Part shown: positions 51,312-62,819 of the stretch, piece by piece
How positions within the stretch are numbered: position 1 is the first letter of the stretch
Layout of the letters: each line of letters begins with the position of its first letter
From: JACVRW01 sp963734365
GTDB taxonomy: Bacteria; Actinomycetota; Thermoleophilia; Solirubrobacterales; Thermoleophilaceae
DNA length: 64,000 nucleotides
Direction: 5' to 3'
Assembly (NCBI GenBank): GCA_963734365.1
Contig: CAVTGV010000004.1
Location: forward strand, 434,001-498,000
Made by a program: the position numbers and the translations under genes
Notes under the pieces: model-generated
What the model saw: the letters and a program-made list of their open reading frames with translations, nothing else
Database searches by the model: none
Told to the model about the DNA's origin: nothing

Positions 51312-52224
51312 ATGAGGCGACCGGCCAGGCTGAAGGCGGCGATAGGTGTCGTGACGCTGGTCGGGCTGGTCGGCATGGCGCTCCCGAGCCAGCCTGCTCA
51401 CGCCCAGTTGGGCGATGCGCTCCTCGCCGGCAAACCCAGGATCGCGAAGATCAGGGCGCTGGTTCCGAGGGAAGGGCGCGATGCCGGTCGCCTGATCGTG
51501 TGGGTGCGGGTGGCGCACGCCGAGCGGGACGTCGCGTGCGGTCGCGCGCGAGCGACCGGAGACTGTGCACTCTGGGCGCGTGGTCGTGCGCGTGGGCAAC
51601 GCCCGGAGGGTCGCGTCTCAGCGTCCCGTCCTCGACCGAAGGCGTCGCGAACACGGATACCACTTCCGCTTCTCGAGGTCGGCGACTCGCGCGCTCGGCG
51701 CCGGGACGACCCGTCGCATCCGCGTGTCGGTTCGCGTGGCGCAGGCGGTCGACCTCGACTCGGACGGCCACAGCGAGGATCGGGCGGTGGCGACAACCGC
51801 GCGCCGCGTGCCGTTGGCCAGCCCCGCCACCGCGATCGTGCCGAGCGATGGCTGGTACGTGAACGGGAATACCACCGAGGACAGGCTTCGGGTGGAGCAG
51901 GGAGCAGTGGTCGAGTACAACTTCCCGTCGGCAACGAAGGTGTGCACCGGACTCGGCGGGTTGGGGGACGCCGTCCAGGGGCCGATCGATCCTCAGACCG
52001 GTCAGTTCGACTTCGTCGACGACGTTCTAGGCGGGGTGATCGTCACCAACGCGAAGGGCAACTTCTCTCAAGGCAACCCCTACGACGCTGCGACCGTCGA
52101 CGCCACGGTGGTCATCCCCGGGACCTGCAACTACACCGTGCCGGGCGGGTTCGCTTTCTGCCCTTCTTCCTGGCAGGCGTGTGCGTTCCCCGCGGCGCGC
52201 GTCTTCGGCTATCGGGCCAGATGA
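51312..52224 (+). pseudogene. Secreted protein, frameshifted
   Basis: ATG 51312 with TAAGCT 9 nt upstream. Signal peptide (KAAIGVVTLVGLVGMALPSQ, cleavage after AHA). The first frame runs through PRIAKIRALVPREGRDAGRL to AHAERD; after ~51530-51550 coding moves to the next frame (VHSGRVVVRVGNARRVA, HFRFSRSATRALGAG, YVNGNTTEDRLRVEQGAVVE) and ends PAARVFGYRAR. Repaired length ~300 aa, beta-rich, two Cys pairs near the C-terminus. No family recognised. Confidence 0.65.
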
Positions 52225-52374
52225 GCACCGCCGCGCCCAACTTCAAGGGCGGGGCACAACATCGCGATAAAGGTGCCGCCGCCGAGCGTCCGTTCTAAGG
52301 CTTCAGGGCAGCCGCCAGCGGCAACCCCAGGACCACCACCCCTAGCTCCACCGACTCCAAAGAGAGGAAAGCTC

Positions 52375-52479
52375 ATGGACCCGCAAGAGATCACCGAAGC
52401 GCCGCAGGATCGGACCGGCTCGTGGGTACGCAGGCACGACGAGTGCACGCCGCAGGATCTGGCCGGAGGCTGTTCATGA
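52375..52479 (+). CDS. Possible small peptide gene coupled to the VOC gene
   Basis: 34 aa, ATG 52375 with SD AGAGGAAAG; ends TGA overlapping the VOC ATG (ATGA). Reads MDPQEITEAPQDRTGSWVRR then a Cys-containing tail. Could be a leader peptide for translational coupling. Judged on SD, overlap and composition only. Confidence 0.45.
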   Translation: MDPQEITEAPQDRTGSWVRRHDECTPQDLAGGCS

Positions 52480-52913
52480 CCGTCCAGCGCCTGGAGCACA
52501 TCGGCATCGTCGTCGACGATCTCGGGGCGGCGACCGCGTTCTTCGCCGCACTCGGGCTCGAATTGGAGGGTGAGGCGTCCGTCGAGGGCGCCTCGGTGGA
52601 CCGCATAAACGGGCTCGAGGGCGTGCGGGCGGATGTCGTGATCCTGCGGACTCCGGATGGCAACGGCAAGGTCGAGCTGGCCAAGTACCGCTCGCCCTCA
52701 TACCAGGGCAACGACGGGCCGGCGCCGGCCAACGCCCCGGGCATCCGCCACATCCTCTTCGTCGTCGATGACATCGAGGCGTCCCTCGCCGGCCTGCGAG
52801 CGCATGGCGGCGAGCTGGTCGGCGAGCTGGAGAACTACGAGAACAGCTACTGGCTCTGCTATGTACGCGGCCCGGCGGGAATCATCGTCGAGCTGGCGGA
52901 GAAGATCGGCTGA
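52476..52913 (+). CDS. VOC-family protein (methylmalonyl-CoA epimerase/glyoxalase-like)
   Basis: 145 aa from ATG 52476 with SD GGAGG. RLEHIGIVVDDLGAATAFFA (metal His), GVRADVVILRTPDGNGKVEL, GIRHILFVVDDIEASLAGL (second His), and GPAGIIVELAEKIG with the final Glu. All metal ligands are present. Sits immediately left of the tRNA-like direct repeat that marks the island border. Confidence 0.85.
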   Translation: MTVQRLEHIGIVVDDLGAATAFFAALGLELEGEASVEGASVDRINGLEGVRADVVILRTPDGNGKVELAKYRSPSYQGNDGPAPANAPGIRHILFVVDDIEASLAGLRAHGGELVGELENYENSYWLCYVRGPAGIIVELAEKIG

Positions 52914-52957
52914 TGGGTATCCCGTTGTTGGGTCAGGAGCACCTCGACAGATACCGC

Positions 52958-52997
52958 GATGGGATTCGAACCCACGACCTTCTGCATGGCAAGCAGA
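52958..52997 (-). repeat. tRNA-Gly(GCC) 3'-half fragment, left copy of 40-bp direct repeat
   Basis: The minus strand contains an anticodon arm TCTGC-TTGCCAT-GCAGA (anticodon GCC), variable AGGTC-type bases and T-arm GTGGG-TTCGAAT-CCCAT, but no matching D-arm or 5' acceptor strand. Identical over 40 bp to 62161-62200. Such 3'-half copies are what integrases leave at tRNA attachment sites, so this is a candidate att site. Confidence 0.7.
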
Positions 52998-53197
52998 ACG
53001 TGAGATCCCGCGCGTCCAGGAAAGTCCTGGAAAAGAGCAGTTCCCGAGCTATCGACGGTCGGCGATCCTTCCGCGGCGGTTCGCCCGGGATCGTGGGTAG
53101 CGGGCCGGGCGCCGGAGGTCGTCAAAGGCGAGGTCCAGGCCCGGACGGTTGGCCCAGGCGTGGCCGGGTAGGTCACCGTCATGGTGGTAATCCACGG

Positions 53198-54538
53198 GTG
53201 GGCGCAGTCGTGAGGGGGGTTCAGCGCTTCAGGCTGCGCCACCTGGCCCAGACTCGGCTCTGGCTGGTGCCACTGACCTGCGTGCTGGCCGGCGTCGGGC
53301 TGGCCGTGGCGCTGCTGGCGGTCGACCGGCCCCTCGTCGGCACGTCGGTGACCGGCTCGGCCGCGTCGGTGCAGACGATCCTGACCGTGGCCTCGACAGC
53401 GCTGGTGACCCTAACGAGCGTCGTGCTGTCACTGACCCTCGTCGCGGTGCAGCTGGCGATGGGCCAGTTCTCGCCCCGCATCGTGCGGGCGATCCTGCAC
53501 GACCGCCGCAGCCAGCTGGCCGTCGGGTTGTTCATCGGCACGTTCGCCTACTCGATGACGGTCCTGCGCGAGGTCAGCTCCGGCGGCGGGCCGCTGCCGG
53601 GCCTCGCCATCCTCGTCGACTACGGGCTGATCCTCAGCGCGATCGTCGTGCTCGTGCTCTATGTGCACCACACCGCACAGTCGATTCGGGTCGGTGGGCT
53701 GATCGGCTGGGTCGCGGACGCGACGCGCGAAGAGGTGGACCGCCTATACCCGGCCGCGCCCAAGCCCGGGCACGACCCGGGCGTGGTGGTGGCCCCCGAC
53801 TACGGGGTCGTCACCAAGCTTCCGCACCGCGTGCTCGTGGACATCGCCGAGAAGACCGACTGCGTGCTCGAGCTGGTGCCCGCGATGGGCGATTTCGTGC
53901 CTCGCGGCGGCCCGCTCTTCCGCGTGCTGGGCTCCCTTCCAGAGCCACATCGCAGCGAGGTCGCGCTCAGCGTGATCCTGGAACGTGAACGCAGCCACCA
54001 GTTCGAGCCCGCGTTCGGGCTGCGCAAGCTCGTCGACGTGGCCACGCGGAGCGTCTACTCGAGCCCGTTCCAGGACCCGACCACGTCAGTGCAGTCGATC
54101 AACGCCATCCACGACATCCTCCGCAGGCTCGCCCCGCGAGAGTTTCCCTCCGGGCGCCATCACGATGCCCACGGCCATGTGCGGCTTGTCGAACGGGTGA
54201 TGAGCTGGGAGGGCTACGTCCGCCTCGCCTTCGACGAGCTCAGGCTGGTCGGGGCCGGGTCACCCCAGATCGCGCGCCGGCTGCGCGCCGCGCTCGAGGA
54301 CCTGAGGACGGTGGCGTGGCCCGAGCGCCGGCCGCCGCTCGACCGTCAGCTCGAGCTGCTCGGCGAGGCGATCCGGCGGGCCTACGACGACGATGCCGAC
54401 GTCGACGCTGCGCTCGTCCCGGACATGCAGGGCATCGGCTCTGGGCCAGACGTGATGCCACGCCAGCCGCACCCCGCTTCGCCGGCGCTCGACATCCGCG
54501 GTCCGCTGGCTGACACGGCGGTCGCCCGGCACGGGTAG
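53198..54538 (+). CDS. DUF2254 membrane protein
   Basis: 446 aa; GTG 53198 or 53210 are both possible, and the longer frame from 52913 crosses the tRNA repeat. Four TM segments: LWLVPLTCVLAGVGLAVALL, TILTVASTALVTLTSVVLSL, AVGLFIGTFAYSM, LVDYGLILSAIVVLVLYVHH. DUF2254 core QFSPRIVRAILHDRRSQLAV and a large cytoplasmic C-terminus. Function unknown; frequent in stress-type islands of actinobacteria. Confidence 0.85.
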   Translation: MGAVVRGVQRFRLRHLAQTRLWLVPLTCVLAGVGLAVALLAVDRPLVGTSVTGSAASVQTILTVASTALVTLTSVVLSLTLVAVQLAMGQFSPRIVRAILHDRRSQLAVGLFIGTFAYSMTVLREVSSGGGPLPGLAILVDYGLILSAIVVLVLYVHHTAQSIRVGGLIGWVADATREEVDRLYPAAPKPGHDPGVVVAPDYGVVTKLPHRVLVDIAEKTDCVLELVPAMGDFVPRGGPLFRVLGSLPEPHRSEVALSVILERERSHQFEPAFGLRKLVDVATRSVYSSPFQDPTTSVQSINAIHDILRRLAPREFPSGRHHDAHGHVRLVERVMSWEGYVRLAFDELRLVGAGSPQIARRLRAALEDLRTVAWPERRPPLDRQLELLGEAIRRAYDDDADVDAALVPDMQGIGSGPDVMPRQPHPASPALDIRGPLADTAVARHG

Positions 54539-54679
54539 CGACAGCCTCCGCGCGAAGCGGGAGTTGCACGAGCGGCGGTGCCGGAACAACGCGATGGGAG
54601 CTGTGGGTCGCAGTGCTCGGAGCGGCTGACGAGCTCGTCCACACGCGTAGGCGCGAAGCACGCCGGGTACCTCCACGAT

Positions 54680-57259
<2,580 letters not shown>

Positions 57260-57337
57260 GCCAGCGGTGGTGCTCTCGTAGGCGAGGAAGCCGTCACGCT
57301 GGCCCGCACCCAGGTCCCGCTCGACAAGGACGAGCTG

Positions 57338-58432
57338 GTGCTGGGCCTGCTGGCCGCTCCAGGGCTGCCCACCGAGATCGCGGAGGAGCTCGCGGCCGAC
57401 CTGCCGCCCCTGCTCGCGGAGCGCGTCACCGACGCGGTCTCGTGGCGCGTCCCCGTCCTCACGGAGCCCGAGGCAACTCACTTGACGAGCGGCGTGGACG
57501 CGATCGACCTGGGTCGCGAGCGCATGCTGCGTCACGGGTGGGATCTCGCCGTGTGCGTGACCGACGCCCCGCTGCGCATAGGGAGGCGGCCGATCGTGGC
57601 CGATGCGAGCGCCACCCACGGGGTTGCGCTGATCTCGCTGCCGGCGCTCGGGGCGATGCAGACGCGCCGGCGAGCTCGCGACGCGGTGATCCGGCTGGTC
57701 GACGGCTTGGTCGGCGAGAGCCTCGAGACAGGACACGGCGTGGCGGGACGACGCGTCCGCGTCGGACGGCGGCTCGCCGAGCTCGCGGCACCGATCCGCG
57801 CGGTCGAGGCGCCGGATGTCGACGACGTGGACCTGCGCTTCGTCGCCGCGGTCGCGCGCGGGAACCTTCGGCTACTGACCGGCATGATCCGCGCCAACCG
57901 GCCCTGGCGCCTGATCGTGCGCCTCTCGCGCGCGCTCGCGGCCGCTGCCGCGGCGGTGGCTCTGGCGCTCGTGACCTCAGACCTCTGGAAGCTCTCGGAT
58001 GCGCTCGACTGGATTCGCCTACTCGCGCTGATGGTGCTGTCGGTCGGCGCGACGGTGCTCTGGCTGATCGTGTCGCACCGCCTGTGGGAGCAGCCGCGGG
58101 CGCGGGCCAGCCGCGAGCAGACCGTGCTCTTCAACGTCGCAACCACGCTCACGCTGCTGCTGGGCGCCGCGTTCCTCTACGCGGCGCTGTTCGCGATGAC
58201 GCTCTTGGGGGCGGCCCTGGTCATCGACAGCGGCGTCATGGCGCAGGCGCTCGGGCATGACGCGGGCATCGGCGACTACGCGGCCCTCGCCTGGATGGCG
58301 AGCTCGCTCGGCACGATCGCCGGCGGCCTGGGCGCCGGCCTCGAGAGCGACGAGGCCGTGCGCGAGGCCGCGTACGGCTACCGGGCGGAGCGCACGAGCG
58401 AGCGCGAGAGTCGAGTGCCGGCGCGCGCCTGA
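57338..58432 (+). CDS. Membrane protein of unknown function
   Basis: 364 aa from GTG 57338, the first start codon after the Clp stop (same frame, open since 57260; a CTG start further up is possible). N-terminal ~190 residues are cytoplasmic (AAPGLPTEIAEELAADLPPL, DLAVCVTDAPLRIGRRPIVA); then four TM segments (LAAAAAAVALALVTSDLW, LLALMVLSVGATVLWLIVSH, ATTLTLLLGAAFLYAALFAM, and ALAWMASSLGTIAGGLGAGL). Follows the Clp gene at 78 nt and may be co-transcribed. Not recognised. Confidence 0.72.
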   Translation: MLGLLAAPGLPTEIAEELAADLPPLLAERVTDAVSWRVPVLTEPEATHLTSGVDAIDLGRERMLRHGWDLAVCVTDAPLRIGRRPIVADASATHGVALISLPALGAMQTRRRARDAVIRLVDGLVGESLETGHGVAGRRVRVGRRLAELAAPIRAVEAPDVDDVDLRFVAAVARGNLRLLTGMIRANRPWRLIVRLSRALAAAAAAVALALVTSDLWKLSDALDWIRLLALMVLSVGATVLWLIVSHRLWEQPRARASREQTVLFNVATTLTLLLGAAFLYAALFAMTLLGAALVIDSGVMAQALGHDAGIGDYAALAWMASSLGTIAGGLGAGLESDEAVREAAYGYRAERTSERESRVPARA

Positions 58433-58792
58433 GCGCGTCGACAGCCGTGCGCGGCGGACGGGTTACCACCTGCGCTAGTCGGAGTCGCGGAGCGAGCCGA
58501 GGTTGGCCCCCTTTCCGGACTGAAACCGGACTGGGCCCCAAGGACCGCGACGCGCTGGTATCGCGCCGGCGGGCGCTATCCGCAGGGTCGTGCCGCTGCA
58601 GGAGGAGTCGGCGTAACGGCCGTAGCAGGCCGAACACCTGACCTTCTGCAGGCCCGCAGAAGGACTTCGGTTCGGACGAACCAGAATCGTCCTGCAACAG
58701 GGGGTTTTCCTTGGAACGGCCGACGATCGGCCCGCGGCGAGTCCGGAGTCAGTCCGACCCGACACAGACGCACGAGCCGACTGTGCACGCAA

Positions 58793-58818
58793 AAAAGGCC
58801 TGCAAATGCAGGCCTTTT
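58793..58818 (-). terminator. Rho-independent terminator (minus strand)
   Basis: AAAAGGCCTGCA/TGCAGGCCTTTT, 11-12 bp stem with a tiny loop; on the minus strand it ends in a run of six T. It lies 4 bp beyond the tRNA 3' end at 58822, the normal place for a tRNA terminator. Confidence 0.8.
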
Positions 58819-58821
58819 CAA

Positions 58822-58855
58822 GAGCGGCTGAAGGGATTCGAACCCTCGACTTCTG
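58822..58855 (-). repeat. tRNA 3'-end fragment (T-arm and acceptor strand)
   Basis: The minus strand reads T-arm GAGGG-TTCGAAT-CCCTT followed by acceptor CAGCCGCT, directly before the terminator. Upstream there is no anticodon arm, D-arm or pairing 5' acceptor strand, so it is not a functional tRNA. The acceptor CAGCCGCT is shared with the right-hand fragment (62154-62200). Candidate second att site. Confidence 0.65.
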
Positions 58856-58949
58856 TCCACACGCGGGTCTGCCGCACGGCAGCGCGGGCCGATACCGATC
58901 ATCGTGCGCGTTCTCGGTTGGCAGCGCGCCATCCGGGTACGGGCGGCAG

Positions 58950-59090
58950 ATGTCATCGCTGATGCAGAAGCTCACGCAGTTCTCCAAGTCGAAGCAGGGC
59001 CGCAGTTTGGTGGGGCAGGCGCGGGAACGCCTGACCGGAGGCGGCCGGCCCGCCGGCCGCGCCAAGCGCCGCCGCCCGCGGGGCCGGTGA
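58950..59090 (+). CDS. Small basic protein
   Basis: 46 aa from ATG 58950 (MSSLMQKLTQFSKSKQGRSL), with a Gly/Arg-rich basic tail (GGGRPAGRAKRRRPRGR). Resembles short basic proteins often preceding stress genes in actinobacteria. The next gene starts 4 nt later. DNA- or RNA-binding is likely from charge only. Confidence 0.55.
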   Translation: MSSLMQKLTQFSKSKQGRSLVGQARERLTGGGRPAGRAKRRRPRGR

Positions 59091-59094
59091 CACC

Positions 59095-59574
59095 ATGGCC
59101 GAGTTGACGCCCCTGGACGAGAAGCTGGCCGAGGTCCTCGGACTGGCGCAGGCTGCCCAGAGCGCGACCGCGCACGTCGCGCAAATGGACGGCGCCGACG
59201 CACTGAAGGATCAGCTCGAGCGAATGAGCGATGAAGCCGAAGAGACCGAGCGGCGCACCGATTCTCTGATCGACTCACTGGAAGGCCGCAAGACAGCAAT
59301 TCGCGACATGGCCCGGGAGACCAAAACCGAAGCCGAGGACATGATGGCGACCTATCTCGAAGGCGAGGAGGAGGCGCTGGACGGCTTCGAGTTCCTGACG
59401 ATGGCCGAGGCCGGCGAGTTGGGTCACTGGGAGATCGTCCAGGCGATGGGCAAGACACTGGGCGAGCAGAAAGTCGTCGAGCTGGCCGACTGGGCCGTGA
59501 ACATACAGCGCGGGCATTTCGACGGTGTGCGTGCCAGCAGCGTGACGCTGGCCGAGGACGAAGCACGCGGCTGA
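59095..59574 (+). CDS. Ferritin-like helical protein (DUF892-like)
   Basis: 159 aa, ATG. Long helices with regularly placed Glu/His (LAQAAQSATAHVAQMDGADA, EEALDGFEFLTMAEAGELGH, GKTLGEQKVVELADWAVNIQ). Resembles YciE/DUF892-type ferritin-like proteins, which are stress-linked and may bind a dinuclear metal site; not all ligands can be assigned. Likely co-transcribed with the small basic gene. Confidence 0.65.
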   Translation: MAELTPLDEKLAEVLGLAQAAQSATAHVAQMDGADALKDQLERMSDEAEETERRTDSLIDSLEGRKTAIRDMARETKTEAEDMMATYLEGEEEALDGFEFLTMAEAGELGHWEIVQAMGKTLGEQKVVELADWAVNIQRGHFDGVRASSVTLAEDEARG

Positions 59575-59788
59575 CTGGCACCCGGAAGGCCTGGCCAGAC
59601 GGGAAAGACGTGAGCAGTAAGACGACGAGGCGAGATCGAGTCGTTGCGGGTGAAATACCCGCTAGCGACGAGTTGCCGCTCCGCACGGGTCAAGTAGTCA
59701 GCGAGGGTGGTCACCACGAGGCCGTCGGGCATGTCGAGGAGGCCTCGACATGCGTGGGCCCGGGGCCTCCGGGTAGGCACTTAGGACG

Positions 59789-60349
59789 ATGCGTTCCTCT
59801 GCCTCCCCATTCCGTCGTGCCGCGGCCGCACTAGAAACCAAGGTGGCGCTGGACGGGCCGGCAAGGCCCGCCCGAGCGCTTGGGAAACTACTGTCGCCCG
59901 CGCCGATCAAGGCGGCCCTGAGCGGCGACTGGCTCGGGCATGCTCTACACCCCATCATGACCGACCTCGTGATCGGCTCGTTCGTCAGCGCGTCGGTTCT
60001 GGACTTCTTTGGCGGCGATGACAGCAAGGCTGGGGCCGAGCGGCTCTTGGCGGTCGGCATAGCAAGCTACGCGCCCACCGCCCTGAGCGGAATGAGCGAC
60101 TGGGCAGACCGAGCTGACAGCGATCCCGGGGCGCGACGAGTGGGCATCGTTCATGCCGCCAGCAACGCCATCGCCCTCTCCCTCTACGGCGCCTCGCTGG
60201 CGTCGCGGCGAAGCGGCTCCCAGCAGCGCGGAAAGCTGCTTGCCTTAGCGGGTGGCGCGATGATGGGCGCGGGCGGCTACCTGGGCGGACATCTCGCCTA
60301 CGTACAAGGCGTCGGCGTACAACCGCCGGGGACGCAGACCGGCCTCTAG
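59789..60349 (+). CDS. DUF2231-family membrane protein
   Basis: 186 aa. GHALHPIMTDLVIGSFVSAS is the DUF2231 signature (GHPLHP-x-L-T-D-x-P-x-G); three to four TM segments follow (GIASYAPTALSGMSDW, GIVHAASNAIALSLYGASLA, GGAMMGAGGYLGGHLAYVQG). Conserved His residues may bind haem or metal. Function unknown. Confidence 0.82.
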   Translation: MRSSASPFRRAAAALETKVALDGPARPARALGKLLSPAPIKAALSGDWLGHALHPIMTDLVIGSFVSASVLDFFGGDDSKAGAERLLAVGIASYAPTALSGMSDWADRADSDPGARRVGIVHAASNAIALSLYGASLASRRSGSQQRGKLLALAGGAMMGAGGYLGGHLAYVQGVGVQPPGTQTGL

Positions 60350-60476
60350 CTCGCGGCCGAGCGGCGCAAACGGCACGCTCCCTACGAACAGGAAGCTGTT
60401 CCCTGATGCCGTGGCCGGTACGCCGGCCGTCTGTCCAGGGAGATGCTCGTCAATTCTGTTCCGCTGCGGCCCTGCG

Positions 60477-60605
60477 TCAGAGGATGCGGATCAGGATGTT
60501 GATCAGCACCGTCAGGACGATCGAGAGCAGCAGGGACATCACCAGGCAGCCGGGCATGAAGCGGACCTGCGCCCGTCTGCCCGGCCGCTTGGTGAAGAGG
60601 AACAT
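60477..60605 (-). CDS. Tiny membrane protein
   Basis: 42 aa, ATG 60605: MFLFTKRPGRRAQVRFMPGC, then a single hydrophobic helix (LVMSLLLSIVLTVLINILIR) and stop at 60477. The basic N-terminal part and one TM segment match a small actinobacterial membrane-protein family. Starts 3 nt after the repaired end of the upstream gene, so probably translated with it. Confidence 0.65.
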   Translation of the reverse strand: MFLFTKRPGRRAQVRFMPGCLVMSLLLSIVLTVLINILIRIL

Positions 60606-60608
60606 CGA

Positions 60609-60954
60609 CTACCGATCGACGCGGGCGTCGAGGCGGCTGTGCTGCTCCTGCTTCGTCGGGCGTGTAGGGCTCGCGGCTGCCGGACTTGGCCAGACCGCGC
60701 GAGATGAAGTAGCCGGCGCCGAGAATCGCGACGTACAGCCATGCCTGCCGGGCGATGAACTCGTCCGTGCCGTTGTCGCCACCATTGATGACGGCGGCGC
60801 TGACCAGGATGGCCACGATCAGGCCGACCATCGCCCAGAACTCCGTGGTCTTGAACGCCTGCTTGGTCTCAGTCGAGAGCCGACGAGCGCCCCGGCCGAG
60901 CGCCGATTTTCTATCCGCGCGCACGTCGCCGCGGGTTACGTCTGTTGCTGCCAT
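60609..60954 (-). pseudogene. Small membrane protein with a probable 3' frameshift
   Basis: ATG 60954. Reads MAATDVTRGDVRADRKSALG, two TM segments (EFWAMVGLIVAILVSAAVIN; AWLYVAILGAGYFISRGLAK) and then a tail. In the annotated frame it runs 190 aa into low-complexity sequence; a one-base shift near 60650-60666 gives a natural end (TKQEQHSRLDARVDR, stop at 60609) just before the next ATG. Either a real frameshift or an indel error. Function unknown. Confidence 0.6.
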
Positions 60955-61704
60955 TGGTTGTTCCTTTCAAACGCCGAACTGGGCCCCCGCACAAGCGGGG
61001 AAGAACGGCGCAGGGGGTACAGGCAAGAGCGAGGGAGCCAGGCCCCGGACTCTCCACCTGAGACATCCATGCCCCAGAATGAGACGCACAAACATTATGA
61101 ACGCCAAGACATCCGGCCTCTCCCTGTCGCCCGCGACGGGGACGACGGTGTCTGACCCGGCTGCCGCGGTCCCATCTCGCTGTCCCGGTGGTTCTCCGGG
61201 CGCCCGAGCCGCCGGGGGGCGTCTGGATCGCTCGCGGGACCACGTGAGTGCCCGGCCCGCGAGGGGTCAAACAACCCTTCGAAACTCTCCAACTCCTTCC
61301 CGGGCTGAGGCGTTACCGCGTCGATGCCAACCGGCGACGACCCGACAAGCCCCGATGACGACCCTGACTCGCTGGCCGGCCATGCCCGGGCCGATTGTCC
61401 AGCAGGCATGAACCAGGCTGCGCGGGGAGGGGGCGATTGAACCAGATCGAGCCTCACGAAAGCCTTCAACGCCGTGGCGGACTCGACGAAGAGGACCTCC
61501 GGGCCCGTGGTCACCCATCATCTACTCGCGTGGCGCCACGAAGCGGACCGCGGGGAGCAAACGTCCTGACGTGGCCGGCTAAAAGGTCTAAGCGGTCTCT
61601 CCTTCGAGAGGTTTGACCGGCGAGGCGCCGGAGATTCCGTTCGGGTTGGCCGGCTGCGCCGCTGTCTGTGGGGGTGCTGGCGCGGTCGCCGCCCGAAAGG
61701 CCCT
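60955..61704. other. Long intergenic stretch
   Basis: 750 bp without a supportable gene: open readings on both strands have Arg/Ser/Pro shadow composition and no domain. No tRNA, repeat array or clear terminator seen. Confidence 0.5.
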
Positions 61705-61917
61705 CTAGCCAGGAATGCCGCGGAAGTCGATTCCTGGCCGGCCCTCTTCGCGGAAGGTGCCGTCGTGAGCGTGAATGACGAGGTCGCAGGCCTGCTGGTT
61801 AGCAACGAGGCATCCGCGCTTGATCGCTTCGGCTTTGGTGTCGTGAGTGGAGCGGATGGCGTCGTCCAGCTCACACGCCCAGTACCCCCCGTTGGGGATC
61901 ACGTGGACTTCGGGCAT
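61705..61917 (-). CDS. DUF2188 protein
   Basis: 70 aa from ATG 61917 (MPEVHVIPNGGYWACELDDA). DUF2188 pattern: short beta hairpin with W, then STHDTKAEAIKRGCLVANQQ and VIHAHDGTFREE. Widely distributed single-domain protein, often in stress or mobile contexts; function unknown. Confidence 0.83.
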   Translation of the reverse strand: MPEVHVIPNGGYWACELDDAIRSTHDTKAEAIKRGCLVANQQACDLVIHAHDGTFREEGRPGIDFRGIPG

Positions 61918-62819
61918 TTTTGGCCTCACTAGTCGCTTGTGGTTCGGTTACCCGGGCCGGGTGGGTTCACGCGGAGCAGTTTTTCTCACCAGACAGACCA
62001 TGCGCGAGACCGAAGCCCGCCCGTGGTTGCCAGTTCGGGCCCGGGGTGGGCCACTCCGGCCGGCAAGGGGCCTCAACCACCACACACACTTCGGCGCACC
62101 TTCGCGTCGACCTGGCCGAGGTGAGCGTCCACCCAGGCGGGCGATGTACCTGAAGCGGCTGATGGGATTCGAACCCACGACCTTCTGCATGGCAAGCAGA
62201 CAGGCGGCCGAATTGCCGCCAATGGGGGAGCCTAGAAAGTCGCTCGTTGCGGAAATGCGTTAGGTCGTGTCAGGGAGCCCCTAGCTGCGTTTGAGACCAC
62301 AAATGAGACCACGCCGGCGCCTGCTCCCAACCGGATTGGCGGCGCTCCAGGCAGACAGGACGAGCCGTCTTGCCCCGGAGCGCCGAGACGAGGCTAGGGC
62401 GGCGGGCAACGCTCGCCCTCCCTCGGCATCCGATCACTGGCGCTTCTGGCGCCAAGCTGAAATGCGTGCAGATGCTTCGCGGAACCAGGCCCTCAACCTT
62501 GCCAGCGTCCCGGTAGGGGCGAAGAACACCGCTATTTGCGCGATTCGTCCCCCACGTGGGACGTTCTGGACACATCTTGACGAGCATTTGTTCCCACGGC
62601 TGTTACCACGCGGTTGGTGCCTCGTCGTGACAGCCTTGATTCTCGCCGGTCGTTGCGTGTTGCCTTTTCGACCGCGCGCACGCCCGAACGGCGCTCGTGT
62701 CGCCGCCGGGGTGGGAGCGGCGTTGCGACTGTGGACCGGTTGCTTGCCCACGTTGACTAGACCGGCAAGCTTCCGGCCGCCCGCTTACGCCCGCCGGCGT
62801 GGATCGTCTGTCGTAGCCG
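61918..62819. other. Island right flank, no intact gene
   Basis: About 900 bp holding the right tRNA-Gly fragment and no supportable gene. Two near-identical GAGACCAC copies occur at about 62290-62313. An integrase would be expected beside an att site; none is readable here. Confidence 0.5.
62154..62200 (-). repeat. tRNA-Gly(GCC) 3'-half fragment, right copy of 40-bp direct repeat
   Basis: 62161-62200 is identical to 52958-52997 and the minus strand adds acceptor bases CAGCCGCT (62154-62160 side). Upstream sequence forms a different hairpin (GGCGGC/GCCGCC) that cannot serve as D-arm, and no 5' acceptor pairs with CAGCCGC. Hence a fragment, not a tRNA gene. With the left copy it brackets 9.2 kb. 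Confidence 0.7.

Larger units (their letters stand above)
58433..58949. other. Intergenic stretch with hairpins and a tRNA 3' end
   Basis: No gene. Holds a hairpin CCTTCTGC (58642-58649)/GCAGAAGG (58656-58663), a strong terminator at 58793-58818 and the tRNA 3'-end fragment at 58822-58855. Open readings on both strands are shadows. Confidence 0.6.

Noticed and set aside
52958..52997. Functional tRNA-Gly gene
   Set aside because: Anticodon and T-arms are present but there is no D-arm or pairing 5' acceptor strand.
58475..59686. 403-aa minus-strand frame
   Set aside because: Crosses the tRNA fragment and terminator and is antisense to the ferritin-like gene; Arg/Pro/Ser-rich shadow.
61095..61514. 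139-aa minus-strand frame
   Set aside because: No motif, SD or conserved feature; low-complexity Ser/Pro/Arg.
62161..62200. Functional tRNA-Gly gene
   Set aside because: Same reason; the upstream hairpin does not fit a D-arm and the acceptor strand has no partner.
62270..62587. Possible integrase C-terminus beside the right att-like repeat
   Set aside because: A short GVVSFVVSNA-like reading exists but without R-H-R-Y residues; too weak to call.
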